64,000 bases of DNA. Source: Larus michahellis. Lineage: Eukaryota > Chordata > Aves > Charadriiformes > Laridae. The position numbers were made by a program, and so were the translations under genes. Shown here one piece after another: positions 45,127 through 55,190 of the stretch; positions within the stretch are counted from its first letter, which is position 1, and the number at the start of each line of letters is the position of its first letter. Location of the stretch: the NCBI RefSeq assembly GCF_964199755.1, contig NC_133913.1:8534201-8598200 (forward strand). The letters run 5' to 3'. Under the pieces are notes generated by a model. The model had not been told where the DNA came from. It saw only the letters and a list, made by a program, of their open reading frames with translations, and made no database searches.

Positions 45127-46096
45127 GTCACATGTCATGAAGAAGAGATCCTTTTAATGAACACAAAGCAAGGCAGGTTTTTTTAATGTTTCCTTTAAAA
45201 ACACTTATAATTTTGTATGGTGAGAGGCTGTCATTGCACATATCAAAACAGACAACCAACCAATCAAACAAAAAGAACTGAGAGAGGAGAAAGACACAGA
45301 GACAAAGGAAGGAGGTCATAAAAGACACATGCAAGCCATCTACAGAAGTAGTTCCTGGCTAGTAAAAAACAGTACATGACCAGGAATTATTGCAATAACA
45401 GTAGGTTGCATAACCCAATGGGATCTTTCTAATGATTCTGCAACATAGAAGATCATGTTCCTATGCCCAGGACTATTCCCTGACACTGTTTAATTACATA
45501 GCATAGGTATATCCTTAGAAGTCCAAATAAAGGCTATATAAGGGCTGTGCCCAGGTAGAACCAATTCCCATATCTGGAAAAAAAGTGGATATGAAGGTCC
45601 AGATGTAGTCTTTGTAGAATCATCAAAGTAGACACATCAAAATTAGCATCCTGATTATGTAGGTCCTTTCCAAGAGTCCACCTCTAAGATGAATGAATTC
45701 TTAAGTCTCAGATGGATTTTTGGAGGTGCCTGTTACTTTCTTATGGCTATTAAAGGAGACTCAAATGGTGAAATTCCTCATACAGATTTCTAAAATTGGG
45801 TGGAACAAATAATAATTCCAAGGGCTTACGTATACATTTTTACACCTAATTCTCAGAGAACCATACAGTGGTTTGTGTGATGTTCAGATTTTACAAATGC
45901 AGGAAGTGGACATGCAAGGCAAGAAAGTCTATGATACAGCTGGAGGTGAAATTCATGACTCTTAGGTCCACATTTTGTCCATGCAGGTTTCTATAATATG
46001 TGCCCCAACCTCACTCTTTATCTCCAATATAAGGTCAGTATTTAAACTAACAACAAAATCCCTGAAACATAGTATCTTTTGAGTGACAATCCTGGT

Positions 46097-47044
46097 TCAA
46101 GCCCATGACTTAAACTGCACTGTTCTTTTCAACACTTGTTTCACCTCTTTGTTCCTCAGAGAATAAATGAAAGGATTCAGCAAAGGTGTGACAATCGTGT
46201 TAAGTACATGGACAGTTTTAGTCAGATCTAGCAAGCTCTTCATGGAAGGTTTGACGTGGAGAAAGATAGTGGAACCATACCAAATAATCACAACAGTGAG
46301 ATGGGAAGAGCAAGTGGAAAAGGCTCTTTGTTGGTCTGTAACTGATGGGATTCTCAGTACGGTAGAAATGATGTAAATATAGGAGACCAGGGTTATTGTG
46401 CATGAGCCAAGGATGACAACAAATGAGATTATGAAAGCCACTAACTCAATGAGGCTGGTATCTGTGCAAGAGAGAACTATCCATGGGGCTATGTCACAAA
46501 AAAAGTGGTTAATAACATTAGGGCCACAGAAAGACAATGTGCTAATCATATATGTAGGTATGGTTATGGACAAGAAACCACAAAACCATGATCCAAAGGC
46601 AAGCTGAGTTAAAAGGGTGCGATTCATGATGGAGTTATAATGTAAGGGGAAGCATATTGCCAAACAACGGTCATATGCCATGGCAGCCAGAAGAAAATAC
46701 TCTGTGCAGCCCAAAGAGAAGACAAAGTACATCTGTAGAAGGCAGTTGTCAAAGGAAATGGTTGAGTCTCCACCCAAAAGGACTGCTAGAGCTTTTGGGA
46801 CACAGGCTGTGGTGTACAAGATTTCCAGGAAGGAGAGATTGCAGAGGAAAAAGTACATGGGGGTATGAAGTTGTGGATGACTTCTCACTAAGACCACGAT
46901 GGAAATGTTTCCCAAGAGTGCCAAGATGTACATGATGAAAAATAGCATAAACAAAGTCATTTTCAGATACTGATGGCCAGGAAAACCCAGGAGGATGAAA
47001 ACATGGGTGCCACTATGGTTTCCTCTTTGAACATCAGATCTCAT
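46097..47044 (-). CDS. Olfactory receptor, class II, OR6/OR11-like
   Basis: Encodes 315 residues, one intact exon, an odorant-binding seven-transmembrane receptor. Visible marks: N-glycosylation site N9 (NHS), GN at 45-46 in TM1, LHTPMYFFL at 59-67, conserved C101, MAYDRC at 122-127 (the usual MAYDRY with Tyr replaced by Cys), loop 2 cysteines C173, C183 and C193, RAFSTCSSH at 240-248 and NPFIYSLRN at 290-298. The start at 47044 gives the standard N-terminus before the glycosylation site. It is in the opposite orientation to the first OR. The DRY tyrosine change is unusual but tolerated in some ORs. Family placement (LGFPG opening, SFLEILYT, FCGPNVINHFFCD) is from memory of OR6/11 motifs. Confidence 0.95.
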   Translation of the reverse strand: MRSDVQRGNHSGTHVFILLGFPGHQYLKMTLFMLFFIMYILALLGNISIVVLVRSHPQLHTPMYFFLCNLSFLEILYTTACVPKALAVLLGGDSTISFDNCLLQMYFVFSLGCTEYFLLAAMAYDRCLAICFPLHYNSIMNRTLLTQLAFGSWFCGFLSITIPTYMISTLSFCGPNVINHFFCDIAPWIVLSCTDTSLIELVAFIISFVVILGSCTITLVSYIYIISTVLRIPSVTDQQRAFSTCSSHLTVVIIWYGSTIFLHVKPSMKSLLDLTKTVHVLNTIVTPLLNPFIYSLRNKEVKQVLKRTVQFKSWA

Positions 47045-47192
47045 CTAAGTAACAAAAGACAATAGAAAAAGAGAGCTTTGTTCACTGCATTGCTACGTAT
47101 TTTTGGCCTTACATATCAGAATTCATAACCCAGATTGCCCAAAAATATACTGAAAAAAATATTCCTTGAAATGTGCAAGGAAAGTCAAGTGG

Positions 47193-47229
47193 TTTTTCTT
47201 TTTTCTTTTTTTTTTTTTTTTTCTTTTTA
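47193..47229. repeat. Poly(T) tract upstream of the OR
   Basis: About 35 bases of nearly pure T on the plus strand, 150 bases upstream of the OR start. It could be the A-tail of an old retroposed sequence, but no body is recognisable beside it. Confidence 0.7.
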
Positions 47230-47749
47230 AACCATTCCAGGGAAAAATAGCTTTTTCCTCTCATAAATAGACTTCTGTGACCATGGCCACCAATACACAT
47301 AGTACTAAAAAGGAAGTGAAGTCCAAAAGAAAGAAAGGGTTCATCCTGTCACTTCATTCTTTGGGACAATTAACTTCATACATATTTTTAAAAGGCTGAT
47401 TTTTGAAAAAAGTTCAATATTTTAACTGGGAATAATCTGCATCCACTTTAGACTTCTGAAAATAAGTATCTGATGTTTTATACAGTTGTCTATACATAGA
47501 TAACTTTTTTTTCCTGACATCATTTTAAATCTGGCATATTTCAATATGAGGGAAGAAGAAAGAGGTGCTGTGGGATAAAGAGGAACAGATGAATAGTTAT
47601 TTAGACAGAATAGACACATAAGCTCAGAAATAAATGGAAATCAGACAGCAAAGAATAAAGGTGGGTGTAACGCACACACACAGAGAAACAAAATCATTGC
47701 ATCGATATGAAAGGATAGATAGATAGGAAGGTAAAGAAGTATTATATAC

Positions 47750-47830
47750 ACATAGAATCAGAATAATCCAGATTGAAAGAGATCTCAGTAGGACATCCTG
47801 CTTGAATAAGGGTCAGCTACAATTTCAGGG
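47750..47830 (-). mobile_element. Old CR1 3' stub
   Basis: CATAGAATCAGAATAATCCAGATTGAAAGAG and GGACATCCTGCTTGAATAAGGGTCAGCTA follow the CR1 3' end pattern with many changes. A GATA microsatellite adjoins at 47715-47728. Confidence 0.7.
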
Positions 47831-49901
47831 CTTTTCATGCACAGGGATGGATAAAGATAGAGAAAAATGAATGTATAGACCGCAACAGAGAGACAAAACA
47901 GAGAAAAACAGAATTAGAGCTTTCACTTTCATAGTATTAAAAAGCTCTACATCATGATGAGACACACCAATACCAAACAAAACCCAATATTTTTCTTCTG
48001 AAATTGCAAATTTCTCTGTGAAAAACCAGAGCATTTCTGAAGCCCGCTTTCCTGCTGCTTACCTTAGGTGAAAATGCACGACTCCAGCATAGCTCCAAGA
48101 TACAAACATTTTCTGGACTGGCCCTTCCCAAGGAATTAAATTCCCCGAGGTTTTCACAGTCAGTCTCTGTGAAAACATGCAATTACCCCTCAATTAAGAA
48201 AGGAACTATTTCCATTCAACTTTGAATAATGAAAGCAAATTTGATTTTGCACATTTGTTTTCTCTTCTTTCCCATAATCACGGAGCTGTTGAATATCTAG
48301 ATGAACCTTCCAACAACTTTTATGAGGAAATAAATATCATTTTAGGATATTTTCAATAAAAATTCAAAATATGTTTTTAGTACAGAGAAAAAAAAAGAAA
48401 GATAAAATAATCTCTAGTATTGTACATATGCAGAACATATTAAAAATAATGCTGATCAAATAAAATTTAATATTTCTCTTCAAGGTTTAACATTATTTCT
48501 ACTCTGGTCCACAGCAGTTATGGTTCACAGCTAATATGACTAAGAAATAATCAGTTTGTGATCTGTTATAAATTTGTATAGTTGAACTGGATTCGGGAGG
48601 GTTATATCCCTAAATGTGAGGATTTAAATTATTCTCACCTATTTTTAACCATGTAGAATTTACTTGTCCATATGTAATACAGTTACATATGTCTCTCTAG
48701 AATTATCGGAAAAAAACAGGAACTTAGAGAACATGTTTCATTTGACCATTTTAGAAATCTACCTTGGTAGATTAATCATTCTCCAGAACAAACTGCGGAA
48801 CCACTTCATTGATTATAAGTGGAGCCAATGCCTAACATGATATATCTGACTTCTAGATAGCAAAAATTAAATGGGATGAATCCCAGCTCTGGTTTAAATT
48901 TTGAATACTTGTTGAAGAAAAGTGATGTAAACACTTGACTGAAAATACTGTAATGTACCTAGCTGGTGTTTTCTACAGTGTAAAGTTCGGTGACTCTTTA
49001 ACTTAGGCTCTTGAACATCATAAACTGCTCTGAAGATTTCTGTTGAACCAAAGCAAAACACTTCTTAGGAGAAATGTCATCTATCCTAATTGTTGAAATC
49101 TTGATATTTTAAGTCCTATAAGGCCATAGTTTTTAGCTAAGAGTTGCAAATTTATCGAGCAATAAGACTTCTGAGAGTAAAACATGTGCCTGTCTGAGAC
49201 TGAATCAAAGATTTGTGAAACGGTCAGGCTGTCTACCTCCTGCTCTTGTGCAAGTTAGTAAGGACAACATTCTGTGAGATGAATGACCATCTAGATTATA
49301 GTGGATCTGAATGTTTCAGAGGTTTTGTCACTAGCTCCGTTTCTTCCATTGCTTTGATTTCATTTCAGCATCTCGAGTTGGACTGTCATTTCCCTTATTC
49401 TCTTGCCTAGCTGAGAGGCATACTTTCTCGCATGTTCATTTTGGTTCCATTAATAATACCATTGTTTTTTTATAGATTTTATGTACTGCCTAATATGTGT
49501 TGCTTAATACTGAGGAGGCATCTACTAATTCTTCAGACAGATGTTTCAGTCCTTTTTTTTTCGTCCACTTTGCAATGCACAAGTCATAGTATCATGTCAT
49601 CAAGAAAAGCATCCTGCCATAAAAACACCATGGCAGACTGAGACACAGCAATCTTTTCATGCAGTTTGAGCTGACAGTCCCCTGATGAACTTGTTTTCAG
49701 TATAAATGGATCCTACTTGAGCCACACAGGGCTAATGGAACAACTATTGCTCAGAATCAATGTAGCTATTATATCCATTAGTCTGAGGGATAGAGCTCTT
49801 TCTCTGCTAGAGCCCTCAAATAAAGTATTGACATAAATTATGTTGAAAGATAAGTATGAAGCTGCAATTTCCACTCTTTTTATCAACATTTCTGTTTTTT
49901 T
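47831..49901. other. Intergenic, AT-rich, no gene recognised
   Basis: About 2 kb of AT-rich DNA without a recognised gene or repeat. Confidence 0.5.
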
Positions 49902-49959
49902 CACAGAATCACAGAATGGTTCAGGTTGTAAGGGACCTTGGAGATCATCCAGTTCCAAT

Positions 49960-52900
49960 CCCCATGCCATGGGCAGGGACACCTGCCACTGGACCAGGCT
50001 GCTCAAAGCCTCATCCAGCCTGGCCTTGAACACTTCCAGGGGTAGGGCATCCACAGCTTCCCTGGGCAACCTGTTCCAGTGCCTCACCACACTCATGGTG
50101 AAAAAGTTCTTCTTGATATCTAATCTAAATCTACCCTCTTTCAGTTTGAAGACATTACGCCTTGTCCTATTACTACATGCCTTTGTAAAAAGTCCCTCTC
50201 CAGCTTTCTTGTAGGCCTCCTTCAGATACTGGAAGGCCACTATTAGGTCTCCCCAGAAGCTTCCCTTCTCCAGACTGAAAAATCTCTCAGCCTGTCCTAA
50301 CAGGAGAGGTCCTCCAGCCCTCTGATCATCTTTGCAGCCCTCCTCTGGACCCATTCCAACAGGTCCATTCCTTCTTGTGCTGAGGACTCCAGAGCTGCAC
50401 GCATTACTCCAGGTGGGGTCTCATGAGAGCAGAGTAGAGGGGTCGAATCACCTCCCTCGACTGGCTGGACACGCTTCTTTTGATGCAGCCCAGGATACAA
50501 TTGGCTTTCTAGGCTGCAAGCGTGCATTGCCGGCTCGTGTTGAGTTTCTCATCCACCAGCACCCCCAAGTCCTTCTCCTCAGGGCTGCTCTCAATCCATT
50601 CTCCACCCAACCTGTATATCTGCCTGGGATTGCCGTGACCCAGGTGCAGGACCTTGCACTTGGCTTGGTTGAACTTCATGAGGTTCATACAGGCCCACCT
50701 CTCAAGCCTGTCCATGTCCCTCTGGATGGCATCCCTTCCCTCCAGCATGTTGACTATGCCACACTGTAGGAATGTGTCTGAGAGAAAATGGTCACGTGAG
50801 CCAGCCTCCCTACTATGAGAGATTAGATTAAGGGCAAAACAGGTGGTAGAAGATGGAATTAGTACATGGGAAAAATGGGAACTGAGAAGGTAGAAAACAT
50901 GTTGTGCTAATGACTAAGCAATTTACTATGCGAATTCTTGTAACCAATCTGATCTGTGAATGAACCGCATGGACAGCGCGTGGACAGTGTAACTAGCTAA
51001 TCAGAAATAAGCAAGTGGCAGGTACGGCTACAACACAGGCTATAAAAGATGATGATCTGTGCTTAATAAAGGGCTTCTGTTTATTCACATTGGATCGTCT
51101 GGAGTCCAGTTATTTCTCCTCACCACACAGCTTGTTGTCGTCAGAAAACTTGCGCTCAATCCCACTGTCCATGTCTCTGACAAAGATGTTAAACAGTACT
51201 GGTCCCAGTATTGACCCCTGAGGAACACAGCTTGTCACTGGTTTCCACTTGGACATTGAGCCATTGACTCCAACCCTTTGAGTGTGGCCATCCAGCCAGT
51301 TTCTTATCCACCAAGTGGTCCACCCGTCACACCCATGCCTTTCCAATTTAGAGACCAGGATGTCATGTGGGACAGTGTCAAATGCTTTGCATAAGTCCAG
51401 GTAGATGACGTCGGTTGCTCTCCCCTTATCTACCAATGCTGTGTCAACATTATAGAAGGTCACCAGATTTGCCAGGCATGACTTGCCCTTGGTGAAGCCA
51501 TGTTGGCTGTCACCAATCACCTCCTTATATTCCGTGTGCCTTAGCAGAGATTCCAGGAGAATCTGATCCATGATCTTGCCGGGCACAGAGGTGAGACTGA
51601 CCGGTCTGTAGTTCCCCGAGTCTTCCTTTTTTCCCTTTTTGAAAATGGGCTTTACGTTTCTCCTTTTCCAGTCAGCAGGAACCAGACTGCCATGACTTTT
51701 CATATATAATGGAAAGCGGCTTAGCAACTTCATCTGCCAGTTCCCTCAGGACTATGGATGGATTTCATCAGGTCCCATGGACTTATGCACCTTCAGGTTC
51801 CTCAGATGGTCTCAAACCTGGTCTTCTGCAGTGGGTGGTTCTTCATTCTCATAACCCCTGCCTTTGCCTTCGGCAACTTGGGCACTGTGGTTAGAGCCCT
51901 TGCTGGTGAAGACCGAGCTGAAAAAGTCATTCAGTACCTCAGCCCTGTCCATATCCTGGGTGACCAGGTATCCTGTCTCCTTCCTGAGAGGGCCCACATC
52001 TTCCCTAGTCTTGCCTTTACCCCTGACGTACTTACAGAAGTTTTTCTTGTTATCCTTGATGTCCCTAGCCTGATTTAATTCTGTCTGGGCTTTAGCTTGC
52101 CCAGTCTGGTTCCTGGTCACTCGGACAGTTTCTCTGTATTCCACCCAGTCAACTCGTCCTTGCTTCCACCCTCTGTAGGCCTCCTTTTTGCTTTTGAGCT
52201 TGTCCAGGAGCTCTTTGTTAATCCATGCAGGCCTCCTGGCATTTTTGCCTGACTTTTTCTTTCTTGAGATGCACCACTCCTGGTCTTGGAGGAGGTGATC
52301 CTTGACTACTAACCAGCTTCCTTGGCTCCCTTTCCCCTCCAGTGCTTTTTCCCATGTTATCTGGCCAAGCAGATCCCTCAAGAGGTCAAAGTCTGCTCTC
52401 CTGAAGTCCAGTGTAGTGAGCTTGCTGCATGCCCTGCTCACTGCCCTAAGGATCTTGAACTCTACCATTTCATGATTACTGCAGGCAAGGCTACCCTTGA
52501 GCTTTACATTCCCCACCAGCCCCTCCTTGTTGTTAAGGACAAGGTCCAGAATATTTCCTCTCCTCATTGGCTCCTCTGGCATTTGAAGAAGAAAGTTGTT
52601 TTCGATGCATTCCAAGAACTTCCTGGATTGCTTGTTCCCTGCTGTGTTGTCCTTCCAACAGATATCAAGATGGTTGAAGTACCCCATGAGGACCAGGGTC
52701 TGTGAATGTGATGCCGCTTCTATCTGTCTATGGAGGGCCTCATCCGCTCTGTTGTCCTGGTCAGGTGGCCTGTAGCAGACCCCTACTGTAATGTCCCCTG
52801 CCCCTGGGTTCCCTTTAATCCTGACCCATAATCCCTTGATTGGCTCTTCATCCATCTCCAGATGGAGGTCCATGCACTCCAGCTGTTCATTGACATAGAG

Positions 52901-53170
52901 GGCAACACCCCCTCCTTGTGTCCCCAGCCTGTCCTTCCTGAAGAGTCTGTATCCCTCCATTCCAACACTCCAATCATAAGAGCTATCCCACTGCATCTCT
53001 GTGATGCCAATAAGATCATCGCCTTGGAGGTGTGTGCACATCTCTAACCTCTCTTGCTTGTTTCCCATGCTACGTGCATTTGCATAAAGGCACTTCAGTT
53101 GGGTGTCCGATGAAGCTGTCTCACTGGCTGGAGTGGCTGCTTTTTCTTCTTGCTGCTCTTCAGGTGGTCT
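49960..53170 (-). pseudogene. CR1 ORF2 (endonuclease and reverse transcriptase)
   Basis: The apurinic-type endonuclease begins near 53098 ([20 protein letters not shown]) and continues with [10 protein letters not shown]. The catalytic MGDFN box reads MGYFN and the terminal SDH box reads SNH, so the nuclease is inactive as it stands. A 525-codon frame covers 51812-53389. RT follows at 51110-51733: [70 protein letters not shown] and FSDDNKLC (usually FADDTKLC). After the nested LTR the rest reads [17 protein letters not shown] (50509-50748) and FRLDIKKNFF, RHWNRLPREAV (49.9-50.3 kb). Frames change between blocks. Confidence 0.88.
50765..51122 (+). mobile_element. Solo LTR, 6-bp target duplication, in CR1 ORF2
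   Basis: 358 bases from TGTAGGAATGTGTCTGAG to CAGTTATTTCTCCTCA. CCACAC flanks both sides (50759-50764 and 51123-51128), and removing it restores CR1 sequence (CTATGCCACACAGCTTG). TATA box GGCTATAAAAGA near 51040 and AATAAA near 51064. A 6-bp duplication and short LTR point to ERVK (class II) rather than ERVL. Plus orientation, against the CR1. Confidence 0.93.
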
Positions 53171-53399
53171 TCCTTTGAGGTGTTTTAACTGTGACTCCCC
53201 AGTTTCTATTGCCTCAGGAACCCCTGGCTCGTCCCCATAAGACTTTGAGTGTGCTGCAGTGCACCCAGCACATCTCTGAGCAACAGGTTGAGGGCCTTGG
53301 CTAGTGACCCATCCCTCAGACCTTGGAGCATCATCCCTTGGCTTGTCACAAGCAAGCTGGGTAATAACCCCGTCCGCCAACAAGCCCACTTTAAAGCTT

Positions 53400-54960
53400 G
53401 GTCAATGAGCCCCACTTTCAGAAAGATGAACCCCATCAGACACCAACAAGCCTGGTGCCATTTAGGCCATCCCATTGTCGAAAAACCCAAAACTGTGGCG
53501 GTGACACTGCCACAAAGCCAAATAGTGACAGACTGCAGACATCTGTTTCTTTCAGAATCGCTGCCTATAACTGAGAGAACAGAAGAAAAGATAACCTGCA
53601 CCCCAGATTCCCTTATTAATCTTCTGTTGTGGTTTAGCCTCAGACAGCAACAAAGAACTACATGGCTGCTCTCTCAGAGGTGTCCCACCCCCCCAGGGAA
53701 AAATTGGAAGAAAAAAGGCAAAACTCATGGGTTGAGACAAAGGCAGTTTAACAGAACAGCAAAGGGAACAAGAAAACAACAACAGTAACACGGACGGAGG
53801 AATATACAAACACGGTTACGGTACCACCACTCACCAACTGGACCTGGGATGCCCCAGCCCGCTCCCAAGTGGCGACTTCCTGCCCCCTCCCCCAGCAGCT
53901 CCAACTGGGCATGGATCACATGGGATAGAATACCTGTGTCCCTGTCGGAGCCTGGGGAGAATTAACCTATCCCCACTGAAACCAGGAAACCTTCCCAAGG
54001 CCCTGAAGTGTCTTTTGATTGCTTTTGGGCTATGTGTTCCCACCTCATTGCCACCCATGTGAAAGCGCAACAGCGAGTAGTAGTCTGAGGGCTGAACCAG
54101 GCTGGGAAGTCTCCTAGTGATGTCCCTGACCTGGGCCCCAGGGAGGCAGTGTACTTCCCTAAGAAGTGGGTCCGTCCAGCGTATTGAACCCTCTGTTCCC
54201 CTCAGAAGGGAGTCACCTATTACTATATCCCACCTCTTCTTCCTTGTGGAGGTGGTTTTTAAGCAGGGGGTAGGCCTTACTGCTCCTGGCAACTCTTCTG
54301 GTGTAGTCATACCATCTTCCATATCATCCATGGGCTGGCCTACTTCCTTGAGAGCCTTATACCTATTATACAGAGGCACCTGCTTAGGGGATGTGGGCAA
54401 GGAGGGGGTTCACTTGCCACTCCTAGTACGGACTAGCCTCCATTCACAGTTCTCCTTTTGGACACTGCCTTCAGTCTGGCACGGGGAGGGTACCAGATCT
54501 CCTTCAGCTTGTTTTTTTTTTTTTTCTCAGGGAGGTCAGAGCCTGATACCACCAATCTATCTCTTTCTCACACACCCTGATGCTCCGCAGCCTTTCTGCT
54601 TCCTCTTTTAGCTCTGCTACCGGCTGAGTAGATCATCCACCAGGGCACAACTCACACAGCTGTCATCTCTACTACCATCAACTAGCCGTGAGACGTTGAA
54701 GCACTCCATGCAGCCAGAGACCTGGGTGGCTGCATGCTTCCAGGGGAGCTCTGTTTGCATGGCTACATCTGCTCTGGCAAGTGCAGAAGACACAGGAAGC
54801 TGCGTCTTTTGTGTAGAGACCATGGCTGAACTCCCCTCTTGATCTTTCCACACCCTTCTCATGCGCCCCTTCGTGTGAACTGCTGCACCACAACCCCATG
54901 GCTGACGGGCCATGCCCTGTTTGTCCATCCTGGTCACCACGTTCCTGGTCACTTGCGCTC
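53400..54960 (-). pseudogene. CR1 ORF1 (zinc-finger and GDSL esterase-like domains)
   Basis: The N-terminal part near 54617-54952 holds a CxxC...CxxC finger (CMEC and CVSC, 22 residues apart). The esterase-like domain follows at about 53990-54400 with VIGDSLLRGTEGSIRWTD, where GDSLL is the nucleophile block, then REVHCLPGAQVRDI and LLRFHMGGNEVGTHSPKAIK. The last part, VIFSSVLSVIGSDSERNRC, lies at 53540-53600 beyond an inserted LTR. CR1 ORF1 proteins bind nucleic acid and assist retrotransposition. The frame shifts more than once. Confidence 0.82.
53625..53989 (-). mobile_element. Solo LTR, internally shortened, in CR1 ORF1
   Basis: On the plus strand it runs TGTTGTGGTTTAGCCTC to CACTGAAACCAGGAAA, in the minus orientation. 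It is the same superfamily as 6725-7291 but shorter. Flanks TCTTC (53620-53624) and CCTTC (53990-53994) differ by one base, fitting a 5-bp duplication. It interrupts the esterase-like domain of ORF1. Confidence 0.85.
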
Positions 54961-55190
54961 CCCGGGGACACCTTTTAAGGGGGGTGGGGCAGTGGCCGCT
55001 GCTGCTGCTGCAGGCCCTGCTCCTGCCTCATCAGCCGCTGCCGCCACACAAGCTGCCGGTTCCCTGTGGGTCCTGCTGCAGCCCGGGCCCATCCCAGCCT
55101 CAGAAAACCTCGTGAAAACCCCCTTTTCTCTGTGATTGCCCAACTCTGCTGCGGATGTGCCAGCACTGGAGCTGCTTGTCTCGGCGAGTC

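Larger units (their letters stand above)
49902..55190 (-). mobile_element. Near-full-length CR1 LINE carrying two nested LTRs
   Basis: Runs from a CR1 3' end at 49902 (TCACAGAATCACAGAATGG) through ORF2 and ORF1 to a GC-rich 5' UTR (CCGCTGCTGCTGCTGCAGG) near 55000-55190. The whole is about 5.29 kb; subtracting the LTRs at 50765-51122 and 53625-53989 and their duplications leaves about 4.55 kb, the usual full CR1 length. Most genomic CR1 copies are severely 5'-truncated, so this is a rare long copy. It is no longer functional. Confidence 0.9.

Noticed and set aside
46657-46935. Plus-strand open frame opposite the OR
   Set aside because: Shadow of the intact OR on the minus strand.
53725-53919. 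Open frame spanning CR1 and LTR sequence
   Set aside because: It crosses the limits of an LTR inserted in CR1 ORF1 and is an artefact of the nesting.
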